From positions 12,580,007 through 12,644,006 of the forward strand of contig JAFMSR010000007.1 in the NCBI GenBank assembly GCA_022818135.1: a stretch of DNA of 64,000 nt, written 5' to 3'. Positions 32,945-45,330 of the stretch are shown here, piece after piece. Position numbers and translations under genes: made by a program. Position 1 is the stretch's first letter; each line of letters opens with the position of its first letter. The notes beneath the pieces were generated by a model, which made no database searches, was not told where the DNA came from, and saw only the letters and a list, made by a program, of their open reading frames with translations. The stretch is from Saxidomus purpurata (taxonomy: Eukaryota > Mollusca > Bivalvia > Venerida > Veneridae).

Positions 32945-35665
32945 CAGAAGCCAATTCGATTTTTTAGGCAAAATATTTTAAGAAAGTTGAATTGGCAGCT
33001 GTCAACTGGCAACCAACTTCATACTCCAGATGCAAATTCAACTTTCACTTGCAAGTAGCCAATTCGTTCAACCTCGCGAATTGATAACTGGCAACTGCCA
33101 GTCAGATGACAATTCGACTTGTGCCTTTAATTGTTAATTTAAAGTAAAATGGCAACTGTCAGCCAGCTGCCAATTCGTTAAACCTCGCGTATTGACAACT
33201 GGCAACCAGATGCCACTTTGATTTTTATGTAAAAATCTGAATAAAAATGAATTGGCAACTGGCAACCAACTTTATACTCAAGATGCCAATTCACTTGCAA
33301 ATAGCCAATTCATTAAACCTCGAGAATTGGCAACTAGCAGCCACATGCCAACTCGACTTTTGCCTGTATTTGTTGATAAAAGGTTAATTTGCAACTGCTT
33401 CGTTCAACGTCGAAAATAGGCAACTGGCAACTGGCATCAAGATGCCAATTCTATTTTTATGTAAAAGTCTAAATAAAAAGTTGAATTGGAAACTGGCAAA
33501 TGGCAACAAACTTCACACTCAAGATACCAATTCAACTCTCACTTGCAAATAGCCAATTCGTTCAACCTCGCGAAATGGCAACTGGCAGCTGGCAGCCAGA
33601 TGCCAATTCGACTTCTGTCTGAAAATGTGAATAAAAAGTGAATAGGCCACTGGCAACTGGCAGCCAGATGCCAGTTTGAATTTTATGTAAAAATCTGAAA
33701 AAAAAAGGTAAATCGGTATCTGGCAACAGGCTACCAACTTCATACTCAAGATGCAAATTCGACTTTCACTTGCAAATATCTAATTCGTTTAAACTCACAA
33801 ATTTACACGAACTGTCAATAAAAAGTGAAACGGCAACTGGTAGTAAGATGCCAATTCGTTCAACCTCGCCAATTATCAACTTGCAACTGGCAGCCAGATG
33901 CCAATTCTATTTTTATGTAAAATTCTTATCAAAAGGCATCTCGCAACTCGCAACCAGCTTCATACTCAAGATGCCAATTCAACTATCACTTGCATATAGC
34001 TAATTCGTTAACCTTGCGAAATGGCAACTGGCAACTACCAGCCAAATGCCAATTCGAGTTTTTTGGCAAAAGACTGAAAGAAAGTTTAATTAGTAACTGT
34101 CAACTGGCAACCTACTTCATACTCGAGATGTCAATTGAACTTTCACTTGCAAATAGCCAATTCTTCAACCTCGTGAATTGGTAACTGGCAACTGGCAGCC
34201 AGATGCCAAGTCGACTTGAGTCACGAATTGTTAAAACAACAAACTTTCAACTGGCAGCCAGATGACAATTCGTTCAATCTCGCGAATTGGCAACTGGCAA
34301 CTGACAACCAGAAGCCAATTCGATTTTTATGAAAATCTGAATAAAGCTTACAACTGGCAACCAACTTCATACTCATAATGCAAATTGAACTTTCACTTGC
34401 AAATAAACAATTAGTTCAACCTTGCGATTTTCCAATTCACCTTTTATTAAGATTTTTACACAAAAATAGAATAGGCATATGGCTGCAAGTTACCAATTTG
34501 CAATGTTAAACGAATTTGCATCAGGCTGTCAGTTTCCAATTACATTTTTTAACAATTCGTGAAACAAGTCGAAATGGCATCTGACTGCCAGTTTCAAGTT
34601 ACAAATTTTTGAGGTTGAACGAATTGGCTATTTGCAAGTGAAAGTTAAATTGGCATCTGGAGTATGAAGCGGGTTGCCAGTTCACTCTTTATTCAGACTT
34701 TTACATAAAAATCGAATAAGCAAGTTGCTGCCAATTGCCAGTTGCCAGTTCGCGAGGTTGAACGAATTGGCTATTTGCAAGTAAAAGTTGAATTTGCATC
34801 TGGAGTATGAAGTTGGTTGCCAGTTGCCAAGTCATCTTTTTTCAGACTTTTACATAAACATCCAATTGGCATCTTGATGCCCGTTGTCAGTGGCTAATTG
34901 GCGAGGTTGAACGAATTTGACTCTGGCTGCCAGTTGACAATTCACTTTTTATTAATAGTTAGAGGCACGAGTCGAATAGGCATCTGGCTGCCACTTACCA
35001 ATTCGCGAGGTTGAACAAATTGGCTATTTGCAAGTGAAAGTTCAATTGGCAAGATGTTGGTTGCCAGTTGCCAAATAATCTTTTATTCAGATTTTGACAT
35101 AAAATTCGAATTGGCATCTTGCTCTCCGTTGTCAGTTGTCAATTGGGCGGGGTTGAACGAATTGGCATCTGGCTGCCAGTTGCCAATTCACCTTTTATTC
35201 ACAATTACAGGTACAAGTCAAAGTGGCATCTGGCTGCCAATTGCAAGATGCCAATTCGCGAGGCTGAACGAATTGGCTATTTGCAAGTTGTATTGGTATC
35301 CGAAGTATGAAGCTTGTTGGCAGTCACTAATTCACTCTTTATTCAGATTTTGACATAAAAATCGAATTGGCAATTGGTTGCCAGTTGCAAATTCGTGAGG
35401 TTGAACGAAATGGCATATGGCTGTCAGCTGCTAATTCAGTTTTTATTAACTATTACAGGCACATGTCGAATTGGCATCTTGCTGCAAGTTGCAAATTCGC
35501 GAGGTTGAACGAATTGGCTATTTCCAAGTGAAGTGAATTGACATCTGATGTATGAAATTGGTTGCCAATTTCCAGTTGCCAAATTACCTTATCTTCAGAT
35601 AATTTCATAAAAATCGCATTGGCATCTGGCTGCCAGTTGCCAGTTCTCGAGGTGTAACAACTTGG
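32945..35665. repeat. 2.7-kb foldback built of TTGGCAACTGGCA-type repeats
   Basis: From 32945 to about 34430 the words CCAATTCGTTCAACCTCGCG, TGGCAACTGGCAGCCAGATG and CTTCATACTC recur every 100-150 bp. From about 34470 to 35665 the same words appear as reverse complement (GAGGTTGAACGAATTGGCTA, CATCTGGCTGCCAGTTGCCA, GAGTATGAAG). The two halves therefore form a long imperfect inverted repeat centred near 34450. Within each half, shorter TTGGC/GCCAA pairs give local hairpins. No coding frames beyond short translations of the repeat. Confidence 0.85.
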
Positions 35666-36687
35666 TATTTGGTTAATACATGTACTTGCAAGTCAAGATT
35701 TTCGTTTGTTGCTAATATTTTATGGATCATTTTCAGTTAAAATGTTTAATTCTATTATCAAAAATAATATGAATTAACACGAAATAAGCATATTTCAATG
35801 GAATGTTCTTTTGCAATGTCTGTTCCAAGTATCTCTGTATAGAAGCTTTTCAATTATTTTCGTCAAGAGAAATAGCCTCTGGTTTGTTTTTTCATAATGT
35901 GTAAATTAGAGCGCACATTGTCTACAATGTTGGATGGGTATATGACAAATCACTTATGTAATTGCTTTTAGTATTCAATGAAATACTCGTACATAAGTTT
36001 ACGTATGGTCGGACTTCCCCGTATTAAAAAATCGTTAAAATTCTCAAAGGTATAACGGAAAAATTAAAAATAGCGGTTGTATAAGATGGTTGTCAATATA
36101 CTGCAGATTTCATAATAGCGCGCCGTTTCAGTGTTTGTTGCGTATCGATTATGTGCAGGTAATGAACTAAAGCGTCTGTAGGCGGAGCTACATTTTACAC
36201 AGTACGGAAAGCAACCAGATACAAATATATGTCAGTGTTTAGAATATTACATGGACATAGGTCCAGGACACAACTGAGAAAAAAATATATAAATCAGTCA
36301 AGTTATTTACGGCATTCAATAGTGTTTAGTCGGGGTTTACGTACATGTAGCTTGTGTGCTAGACTCCCGTCAAAGAAAAGGATATACGCATACAGCATGC
36401 ACGTGTAAATCCGGTACAAGTGTTATTCACTAACATAAATCTAGTGTATAGCCAGAATATCTGTCAAAGAAGTAGAATGAATAAAAACTATTGTAAAAAT
36501 ACATTCGATTTCGCTCTTTCACAATCATTTGTCTATAAATGATCCGGTCGCAAAACTCGCATTATGCATTATAAAATACGACTACACTGACAATTTTATT
36601 AAAAAACTATTGTTTATTGGCTCTTAAATTCATGAACTACCCGACGTAGTAAAATAGTAAGAGATACCATAAAATTGACAGACCTTC
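35666..36687. other. No recognised gene
   Basis: AT-rich, non-repetitive within the window, no supported exon. Confidence 0.4.
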
Positions 36688-37370
36688 CTCCCACCAAACC
36701 CCCTCCCGGGAAGGGTTAATATTGACATGGGGGTCATAATTGGATCATTCTTGGTAGAAGTCCAATAGGCATTTTTACATGCCAACTATCTAATCTCCTA
36801 AGATTTTTTAAGTTTTTCCTATATAAGCCTATGAAAAACCAAGTGACCCCCCAGGGCGGGGTCAGTTTGGCCCGGGGGTCATGATTTGAACAATCTTGCT
36901 AGAGGTCCACTAGCGAATGATACATGCCACATATCTAAGCTCTAGGCTTTGTGGTTTCAGAGAAGAATATTTTTTTTAATTTTTCCTATATAAGCCTATG
37001 TAAAACTAAGTGACCCCCGCGCGGGGTCGATTTTGACCCAGGGGTCATAATTTGAACAATCTCGGTAGAGGTCCACTAGACAATGCTACATGCCAAATAT
37101 CTAAGCTCTATGCCTTGTGGTTTTAGAGAAGAAGATTTTGTAAGTCTTTCCTATTTGTTGCCATAGCAGCAGCCAGAGTTCTGCATGGAATGGAATTCTT
37201 TGAACAACTTTGATAGAGCTTCATGCAAGGAACATCCCTGCGAAGTCTCATCAACATTGGCCCAGTGGTTTCAGAGGAGATGTCGTTTGATGTAAATGGT
37301 GGACGGACGGACGTACGACGTACGACGGAGGCCGGACGGAATGCGATCCTAATAGCTTACTCTGGCACTT
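36688..37370 (-). repeat. Family B repeat copy
   Basis: Contains GGGGTCATGATTTGAACAAT, TACATGCCAAATATCTAAGC, CATCAACATTGGCCCAGTGG and an end with GGACGGACGGACGTACGACG then CCGGACGGAATGCGATCC. About three internal units. Confidence 0.8.
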
Positions 37371-38394
37371 TGAAAACGGCCGCCATGTTGAAATATGTTG
37401 AAATCAGCCGGGAAGACTGAATGGAAAAAATGAAAATCAACTTTTAATCAATTTCTGACCGAAAACCAATTTAGAAGGATAGAAAATGCTCCAACTAAGA
37501 AATTGAATATCCACATCAATATGTTTATTTCAATAATTTCAATAATGAATATGTTAGAGGTATTTTTATTTAGAGATCTGCATATAAGATCTACTGTCTG
37601 TTTTTGACCAATTACTGCTAGTGGAGATGATAGTCGGTATAGAATGAATAATTTTAGTTTGATTAGTTTCGATGTCAAATAGTCTAAAATCACCAAAAAT
37701 AATCTTTAAATGATGGTTTGAACTCAGGCCTTACAGTACAGTTCACAACTGCTGTTCAATCAGTTCAGGATTTGTGAAGAAAGTTTTAGTACATGTATCC
37801 TTCTGTTTTATTAAAATTCATTATTACAATTGTTTTAAGCCTTTTATGAATACCTGTATATTTAATAGGCGCAACAAAAAATGTTTAAAAGGGCTGACAT
37901 GCCAATCTATACTTCTGGAGCTTTTTGTCTGCATTCTCGTCTGTGAAGGAAGGGTTTGCAGTCTCAACAGCAGAAAGGCAAAATGGTGTATCAGTTCAAA
38001 CATAAAGAGACCGTGCTAAAGGGTAGCGATAGTCCTGGTCCTGAAACCGTGCTTTCTTGAGCAAATCAGGATCTTGCAGAGCGTACAGAAGCAATGTTTC
38101 AGCTCCTATGTACAATTGTAGGAACTTCGAGAGAAATTGGCGTCCATTTTGGACATGGGAATAACAACAATATTACCCAGTACTGCTTGGCTGTATGGAT
38201 TTCGAACAGTTGTCTTCCCTTAATAAAAGGAGTTGAACCCTTAAAGTTGTCAGTTCATGTTAAAAAGATATTCATGAAATACAACTCTGATACAAACTTG
38301 ATAAAAATCCGAACTTTGCTTATAAATTTGAATAATCCAGACTACAACCTATGGTGGCTAATTTCATGCAAGAACAACAAATAAAGCGCGCCAA
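37371..38394. other. No recognised gene
   Basis: Open frames at 37448-37696 (-), 37774-38019 (+) and 38094-38384 (+) show no family signature or splice support. Confidence 0.4.
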
Positions 38395-38790
38395 TACGAC
38401 AAATAAAAAAATTGTCGTTATGGCGTATTGACGCCCCGCAGACATGTCTGTACGAACAGTTGTCTTTTTGGCCTCCCCGACAGTACGACAACTGCTTTAT
38501 TGGTCGTATGGGCGCACTCGTTTGTCGTTCTGGCGTGCTGGTGTGTTTACGGGGCGCCAGAACGACACATTATGACATTTTAATACCCACAAGGACACCA
38601 AATCAATTGTTCATCGATCTTGCGTGTTGAAAGGAATTTGTCGTACTAGTGTGCACTTGGCGTGTTGAAGTGTCGGCGAAGGGCCAACACGCCTGTACGA
38701 CAAAATTAGATTTCCATACGCACAAGGACGACAACGCTACATGGAAATTTATCGTTCTGGTGCCCCGTTATTCGCGTGCTTGTTTCACCG
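38395..38790. repeat. ACGACA/TGTCGT-rich GC island repeat
   Basis: GTCGT, ACGAC, GCGCCAGAACGACA and GTCGTTCTGGCGTGC recur in both orientations, with CACAAGGAC(A/G)(A/C)C twice. CpG-rich against an AT-rich background. I associate ACGACA-rich repeats of this kind with bivalve genomes. The open frames across it are translations of the repeat. Confidence 0.6.
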
Positions 38791-39547
38791 GTCCCTTTTA
38801 TTTATTTATCTATTTTATTATTTCATATAAGTTACGTTCAATATTGCTTGTATAGTATCTTTATTTCTCTCCGACTATTTTGCTGTTTTATAATATATAG
38901 GCTATGGGTTCCTTTAAAGGACGATGAAAATAATTTATGTTTGCAGACTTTACTGTTTCCCATTTATATGTATGTTCTTTAAAACATCAATTTATGGTAT
39001 AACGTATTGTGAAGATCCTGAAAACAAAAGCGTAGAATAATTATAATAATGATTTAACAATATAAATCTAATGTCAAATATTCATCGCGAATGACAGGTG
39101 ACAGCTGTCACAAATGTAAACAAACAATTACCACAAAAATACATGAAAAGTGCATAATACACGAGACTTTTGAAGGTATAATGCGGTGCAGGTACCGAAC
39201 AATAATGGATTTATTGCCGTAGTAAAACAAATGCCTTTCATTTGATCGAACTGTAACAGTTTATCGGTGTTAATGCCATTTATGTTAAATTGCAGACATA
39301 ATTAGTTGTAGACTTTACCTCATACAATATCTGATAAAATTATAATTTCACTTTGATCTTGTATCAATTTTGAAGCATGGGCAAAATGTAATATTAATTC
39401 AATGGGTTGAATTTTTAGTTTTTAATCAACTTATAGAACACTAGATTCAACCGTTAATTGTACATATTATTGACTGTGATAACACACAAAACACGAGCCC
39501 TTGCATAATATAAGATACTAATAATTTTCCTAATATTTTGGAATATG
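38791..39547. other. No recognised gene
   Basis: AT-rich; nothing supported. Confidence 0.4.
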
Positions 39548-39925
39548 TGAAGGAAGATACCCTATAACTGATGCCAAACAAATAACCTCCAAAACATAAA
39601 AATTATAATCGTTGGAAGCATTATAACTTAACCTAAACGTTTCAGCTATGCATTCCAGTCATCATCTATAAAATCAGCGGTTTAAAATATATTGCAGTTC
39701 CGTAAACCATTTAATTATCTATGTAGAGTTGTAGTTGTACAATTAATGGGAGGATGCGATTTATTACTGATAGCCTCAATATTGATTAATTGTGGTAAAA
39801 TGAGGCGCTTTTCGCAATAGTTTCTTCTTTGAAATTGTATTTGTTTATCAGTTTACGTTCATTGAACACATAATCTATGTCTCGTAATCTATGTCTCGAG
39901 TATAAAATCGGCTTGATGTAGGGTA
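39548..39925 (-). repeat. ~350-bp repeat unit E, inverted copy
   Basis: Matches in reverse complement the two tandem units at 50520-51245: CAATTAATGGGAGGATGCGA, ATTGTGGTAAAATGAGGC and TACGTTCATTGAACACATAA are shared. Non-coding. Confidence 0.7.
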
Positions 39926-39984
39926 TGTCCCTTTACATGTGTTGGATAAGTTAATCAGCTATGTGTATCTAAATGATTTTTTAC

Positions 39985-40106
39985 CCGTCAGCACCTGCCC
40001 TTCTAAAGACAGCCAAGTCCTCATTGGTCATGTTGTTAGGTTTAAGCTTTCCAAAATAATCCTGAATGCATGCAAGTTCCGCATGACAGTGAATAACCGG
40101 CGTGTC
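39985..40106 (-). CDS. Unrecognised exon 2 of a minus-strand gene (122 bp)
   Basis: The minus strand has CATAATTGCAG acceptor, 40 open codons plus GG reading DTPVIHCHAELACIQDYFG, then KLKPNNMTNEDLAVFRRAG, and a donor GTAAAA. The start phase 0 agrees with the end of the exon at 40359-40426, giving a continuous open frame across the junction. I do not recognise the domain; HCHAEL and NMTNEDLAVFRRAGAD look structured and soluble. The end is in phase 2; the following exon was not found. Confidence 0.55.
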
Positions 40107-40358
40107 CTGCAATTATGAATAGCAAAAACAATAATAATTAGTGCAATTAAGGTTGTACCAGTGAGATATTTTTCCATTTATCTTCAGTATTAAACTCATA
40201 GTTTGGTAATATCGTCAATTGTCAGTTCATTGTCATGCATGGCATGAATATAATTAATTATTTAGTCATAATTTACCTGTTATAATTTAAAATCAAAACC
40301 AGTGCGGCCAAAACAATAACGAAACATATACGGATGATACAAAAATTATACCAGTAAC

Positions 40359-40426
40359 CTTAGATTGTTGAATGCAGCTGTCCAGCTCAGACTTTACATT
40401 ATCTGGAAGATCTATACTGAACTGGA
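40359..40426 (-). CDS. Unrecognised exon 1 of the same minus-strand gene (68 bp)
   Basis: The minus strand reads GTTGCTAGTCAG as acceptor, then QFSIDLPDNVKSELDSC and IQQSK, ending AAG before GTTACT, a weak donor. It joins in phase to the 39985-40106 exon. It begins with two bases of a split codon, so another coding exon precedes it at higher coordinates; none was recognised, though a donor-like CGGAAAACG/GTAAGT lies near 41800. Confidence 0.5.
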
Positions 40427-42254
40427 CTGACTAGCAACGGCAAAAGTAAAAGTAGAAAGATGGAAACCATTATTTGATAATTTAGTGATTTTCAGAAACG
40501 TTAGAACAGGACGTCGTCTGAGTATTGTCTCGTCTAAAAGGAAGAAATTTATTTTCAGATAATTATAAATGCAGCTACACGAATGAATGATTTTTATGAA
40601 ATAAACTGATATGACTGAGCGTAAAAATGACAATATAACATTATAGTCTTTACTCCACTTTGCTTACCCTTAATCTTTTCGCCAAAAGTACTAATTTATT
40701 TTCAAAAACATTACAAAATTATATTTTCGAATAGTATTGTCTTTTTTATAAACAGTATTTTGTAAAAATATTTATTGCAGAACAAATACATTTATTTTAT
40801 GCGACAATCCTCAAAATTCAATTCCATAAGATATTTTATATAAAAGAAGAAATATGATTTGTTCATTAAAAACAAAAATATTTATATTATGTCACTAAAT
40901 ATTTCTTTCATAGTGATTTTGTTTCAATCAATCCTATAAAATATCAGTACAAGTGGAAGTTAAAGTGTTGGAAATATAATATTGCATAACATTACACGCC
41001 CTGATATAATACAATGTTTTAAAAGAAATACCTTCTCAAGCAGATACATATGTTGGAAAAAAAAACAATCAAAAACGATGTTCAAGTGGCACGTTGAGTT
41101 TTCCGATTACATCGGAAAGTTCACATTTGGCGTTGACATGTGATAGATACCGAATAGACAAGGTTCAAGAGGATACACTTGATAACCGCAATAATATCAC
41201 CTCATTGCTATTACATTTAGTACAAATTGACGGATTTAGTATTATATTGAAAACAGTCGTATAATCTTCATAAGATATTGCACATAGTTTGTCTCTGATA
41301 TAAAATCAGTGTCAAAGTCTTGTTTATATTTTAGTGTACATGCTAAAGGAGTATATAGACAGACGTGATTTTGCAAACTGGCTTAACTGGGTTTATCTTC
41401 ATAAACAATATAATTACTTTCTTCAGATGCTATTTATGTGGCGTAGCAACAAATGTGTATAAGATGCTCAGCCTGGTGGATACGTGCAGCCATAAGGGTA
41501 TTGGCCGGGGACTGAACCCACAAAGGTTTCAAGAACTATGAAACGTTTTTTTTCAAAGGTATTTATAGACAGCGGACAACAGAAATAACCGTGCTCACCC
41601 TATAAACAGGATATGTACAGGAAATTACTTGCCTCGCTGATAGAAAAATCTGTTATACCCTACATTTTTCTTTTGGGAATAAGAAAGTCATACCTATGTT
41701 TAATAAAACATAACTAAGAAGTGTGAAGATTAATCATTAAGGGAAATGTTATGTTGAAGGCCGTCCAGTTTTTATTTGTTTGTGTAACAAACAAATTTAC
41801 TTACCGTTTTCCGAAGCCTATTCCTTAATTCCTATTCCTCGTGTGATTGTACTGTACGTGTGTAGATGAGTTTTCACCTTTTGTTGTTTCTATGCTTTTG
41901 TATCATTATCATTATTGTTGCCATATCATGCCATAATGTATATGTAATATGGTTGATGTCAATATGCTGTATATGCATACGACTGCATAAATTATCTGTT
42001 CTGTTCTGTTCTGTTCTGATATGTTATTATACAGTGTATCGTATTCTGTGTGAATATGGATTAGACTATCATAAACTATAAAATAAACTTAATAACCAAA
42101 TCTGAAAGTAGCTCCGGCACGTCAGTCAGCATACAATCCAAAATTATGATTCTTCATTTGAAACCATATGGCCATTGCAAATATGAAAGTTGTATTGTTT
42201 AAATATATAATGTTAAAACCTCATGCAACATGAGTTACATTTTGTAAATATAAC
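40427..42254. other. No further exon recognised
   Basis: AT-rich. On the minus strand, possible donors without clear coding blocks occur near 41026 (GTATTT) and 41800 (GTAAGT), the latter a candidate 5' non-coding exon end. Confidence 0.35.
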
Positions 42255-42281
42255 TTAAGGATGTCTGCTACGTTGTGTTCA

Positions 42282-42925
42282 GATTTCAACGATTTTCTGA
42301 AAATCAACATATATCAAGGGGAACATATCACCATCAAAATAAGACCTTAAAAAAGGTACCTATCCAGGCTTTTTTTGGCGCTAGGCTTCAACAAACTATG
42401 TCACCATATTTGGGAATGCAAAAACATTATTAAGTCATAGTTAACCATCATTATCTCCTGTTTATTCCATTAGGTAAAACCAATCATTTTTTATTACATG
42501 AATGTTGAAAATAATGGTACTGTGATTGAAAATCACTAAAAAAATTGACTCGGAACAAATAGTTGCCAAAATGCAAAATGTTAAAATTGAATTACCCCAC
42601 CCACTTATTTTCAGAATGGCACTTAATTCATGCATATCGATGACCTTTAAAACAGTGAAGGGATTTCAACGATTTTCTGAAAATCAACATACATCAAGGG
42701 GAACATATCACCATCAAAATAAAACCTTAAAAAAGGTACCTATCCAGGCTTTTTTTGGCGCTAGGCTTCAACAAACTATGTCACCATATTTGGGAATGCA
42801 AAAACATTATTAAGTCATAGTTAACCATCATTATCTCCTGTTTATTCCATTAGGTAAAACCAAACATTTTTTTATTACATGAATGTTGAAAATAATGGTA
42901 CTGTGATTGAAAATCACTAAAAAAA
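42282..42925 (-). repeat. Tandem 380-bp subterminal duplication of element 2
   Basis: A ~262-bp sequence beginning GATTTCAACGATTTTCTGAA at 42282 recurs at 42662 with only a few differences; the period is 380 bp. The intervening piece contains ATTACCCCACCCACTT, the reverse of the GTGGGTGGGGTAA mark of element 1. Near-identity implies recent duplication or homogenisation. Confidence 0.9.
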
Positions 42926-43054
42926 ACCAGAACAGTCAGTAATACATATAAATGATACATGTTTGCCAGGTTTAAAATGGTTTTCAAGAAATGACTTCCA
43001 ACTTTGAAAAACACTTTCACAATCTTCTATAAATTTATGGTATATTATGACCAT

Positions 43055-43144
43055 CTAGGGATGAATGTCACACAGTTTCTGTAATTTGTCCCATTTTTTC
43101 AGTAATCCCTCCATTTCACTATGTACTAATACTCTCATGTTCAC
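43055..43144 (-). CDS. Element 2: possible last coding exon
   Basis: After TTTTTAATTTCAG the minus strand stays open for 29 codons (VHSEMEGLLKKWDKLQKLC within it) to a TAG. It is Leu/Lys-rich like a helix. In the phase left by the 44365 exon it would instead stop after a few codons, so either another exon intervenes or one of the two is not real. Confidence 0.3.
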   Translation of the reverse strand: MNMRVLVHSEMEGLLKKWDKLQKLCDIHP

Positions 43145-44364
43145 CTGAAATTAAAAACATTCCCCTGTTACATGCAATTGAGATCATATTATTTGCATTT
43201 TGATTAAATAAAATAATGCTTTTAATTGATCTTTAATAGAAACAAAGTATAACATTATTCAAATAAAAAAAATGGTTTTGCATAATTGCACTACTCATTT
43301 ACAACACCCATCTTTAGTATTTTTGACTTTAGTGTTGAATGGACTTGCTGGAGTTACAGATGAAGTGAAGTATGGTGAAGTTATTGAGAAATAGCAACAG
43401 TGTTTGAAGAGATAAGATTGTGTAAGATAGCTTACTGGTTAATTTTCAAAATTATGTTTTTGAGTCAGTTTGATAAAAATATGCGTTCACTAAAATAAAA
43501 CCATTCAGGTTCATTACATCTAAAGAATTGGTTACTGATGTATGTGAGCAAGTTAGAACTGCTTACTCTGACTGTCCATGGAGTTTGATCAGTCTACAGT
43601 CTGCTATTCAGTTCTCTTTCCATTTTCATCACATTGTCCTAGAATACTAGTTTATACAGCCCAAACAAAACTTCTTGTTTCGTGCAAGTGTGTAGGGTGC
43701 ACATTACGTGTCTGTATAGTTGTTATTCATGAAATGAGGGCACATGAATTGAACATACTAAGCCTGTTTTGTTTGTTTAGAAAGACATGCAATTCTTACC
43801 TATTAAATTTAGCCATATTGCATACCAAGCAAACAGATCATTAGTTCAGTCCAGCTGCATTGTCAATATGCATCTAAAAACAAATGTATAAACAAAAGTA
43901 AATATAACCTCATAATTTTGAAAATTTGAAGATGAAACTCTCTGTATGTATCAGATACTGACATTACAAAAGTAAATACCAATTTGTATTCTGAGACCAT
44001 ACACATATGATCAATCATGAGTAATAGTGACACAAAAGTATCTTATAAAGATCTGCTATTGAATGCTGTTTATGTACGTTTTAACATGTAAGTACTTTCA
44101 ATCCTTATATATGCATGTATTCATCTGTAAAAGACAATACAGTTTGTGTATGAGAATAACTGCAGTTTACAAAGAAGTAGATGTGTATTGCAAAATGTGA
44201 TATTATGGCATAATAGGGTTATTGTGTCAGCCAATTATCCTTAAAACTCAAAATCTCAAGATATCATACCATGGTAATCCAAACAATTCAATTGTTATAG
44301 AGTTTTATTAGAAAAGCACTGTTGGGAGTATTTGAAACCCTTGCAGACCATAAAAAATAAATAC

Positions 44365-44496
44365 CTGATGTGCATTTTGTGTACATGTATCTTGCATCTA
44401 CAGGTGGACATTCAGCTGTATTGTGAATTTTAAATGTACACTCTGCTGTTTTCCAAGTACATTGACTTTCATCTATCAAGTGAAATAGCTGAGTTC
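44365..44496 (-). CDS. Element 2: possible internal Cys-rich exon
   Basis: Acceptor TCTTTTACAG and donor GTATTT bound TQLFHLIDESQCTWKTAEC, then TFKIHNTAECPPVDARYMY and TKCTS. Four cysteines in a short span suggest a zinc-binding or disulfide module, but I recognise no family. It lies inside the TTAA element, so it is probably transposon coding or a captured exon. Confidence 0.4.
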
Positions 44497-44656
44497 CTGT
44501 AAAAGAAAATGATATGAAAATACATACATTTTCCTGCCATTTATAAAAATATGTAACAGAGTATGTGACTACCTAGAAAGTATTGAGAAACAAGTTTTGG
44601 CAACAACTATGCAAGTTAGAATTCAAAAGCAGATCTGAATCATAAATTCACTTTTT

Positions 44657-44866
44657 TCATTTGATATTTAAATGAAGAAACAAAAAGGACATAATACTTG
44701 TAGTATTACATGTAGCTCTGTCAACAGTATCTTGTCCTGCAGCACATAAGCAAACAAATGGCATTTTTCCTTGGTGTCTTAACCAATATTGGCCCAATTT
44801 GGTGAGGCTGATGGAGACAATGCACCCATTGTAAGTAGTTGTTTTCAGCATCTGGTCTGCATGGTG
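44657..44866 (-). CDS. Element 2: possible exon, frame uncertain
   Basis: After TTTGCTTTAG the minus strand has two overlapping long frames, one with ADQMLKTTTYNGCIVSISLT and one with CRPDAENNYLQWVHCL. Possible donor GTAATA near 44710. I cannot decide which, if either, is translated. Confidence 0.25.
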   Translation of the reverse strand, partial: HHADQMLKTTTYNGCIVSISLTKLGQYWLRHQGKMPFVCLCAAGQDTVDRATCNTTSIMSFLFLHLNIK

Positions 44867-45263
44867 GGCTGCCTAAAGCAAAGGAAAAATCTGTAAAGAC
44901 AATGTCACAATTAAAGTATACTTAGTGACTGTGAACTCAATTTGATATTAGTTCATTAAGCTGGGAAGCCCAGGGAACAATTACCAGTTCATAAACAAGA
45001 ATTTATGGCAAGTTTTTGTACTAGACATAGTGTGCACATGCATACATTTTTACTTCAAAGTTTGATTCTTAACAACTAATTCCTCTACAAACAGTGCCAC
45101 GCATCTTTGGTGTAGGTAGGTCATATGCAATATGTTCACTAGAATCTACAACTTTAGAACAAGCAGTTTATATACCATGGTATTTACTGCAACCACAAAA
45201 AGCCTTTTCAGATTTAGTAACAAAGTATTTTATCATTCTCAAATGCATCTCTTTAGCTTTGAA

Positions 45264-45264
45264 C

Positions 45265-45307
<43 letters not shown>

Positions 45308-45330
45308 TCATCATCATCATCACCATCACT
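45264..45330. repeat. (ATC)n microsatellite
   Basis: A run of ATC/CAT triplets with one interruption. Histidine and aspartate homopolymer frames over it are translations of the repeat. Inside element 2. Confidence 0.95.

Noticed and set aside
33519..35353. Several frames with LASGCQLPVA-like repeats
   Set aside because: Translations of the TTGGC foldback repeats in both orientations.
42526..42813. 95-codon plus-strand frame
   Set aside because: Runs across the duplicated subterminal unit of element 2, antisense to its likely transcription.
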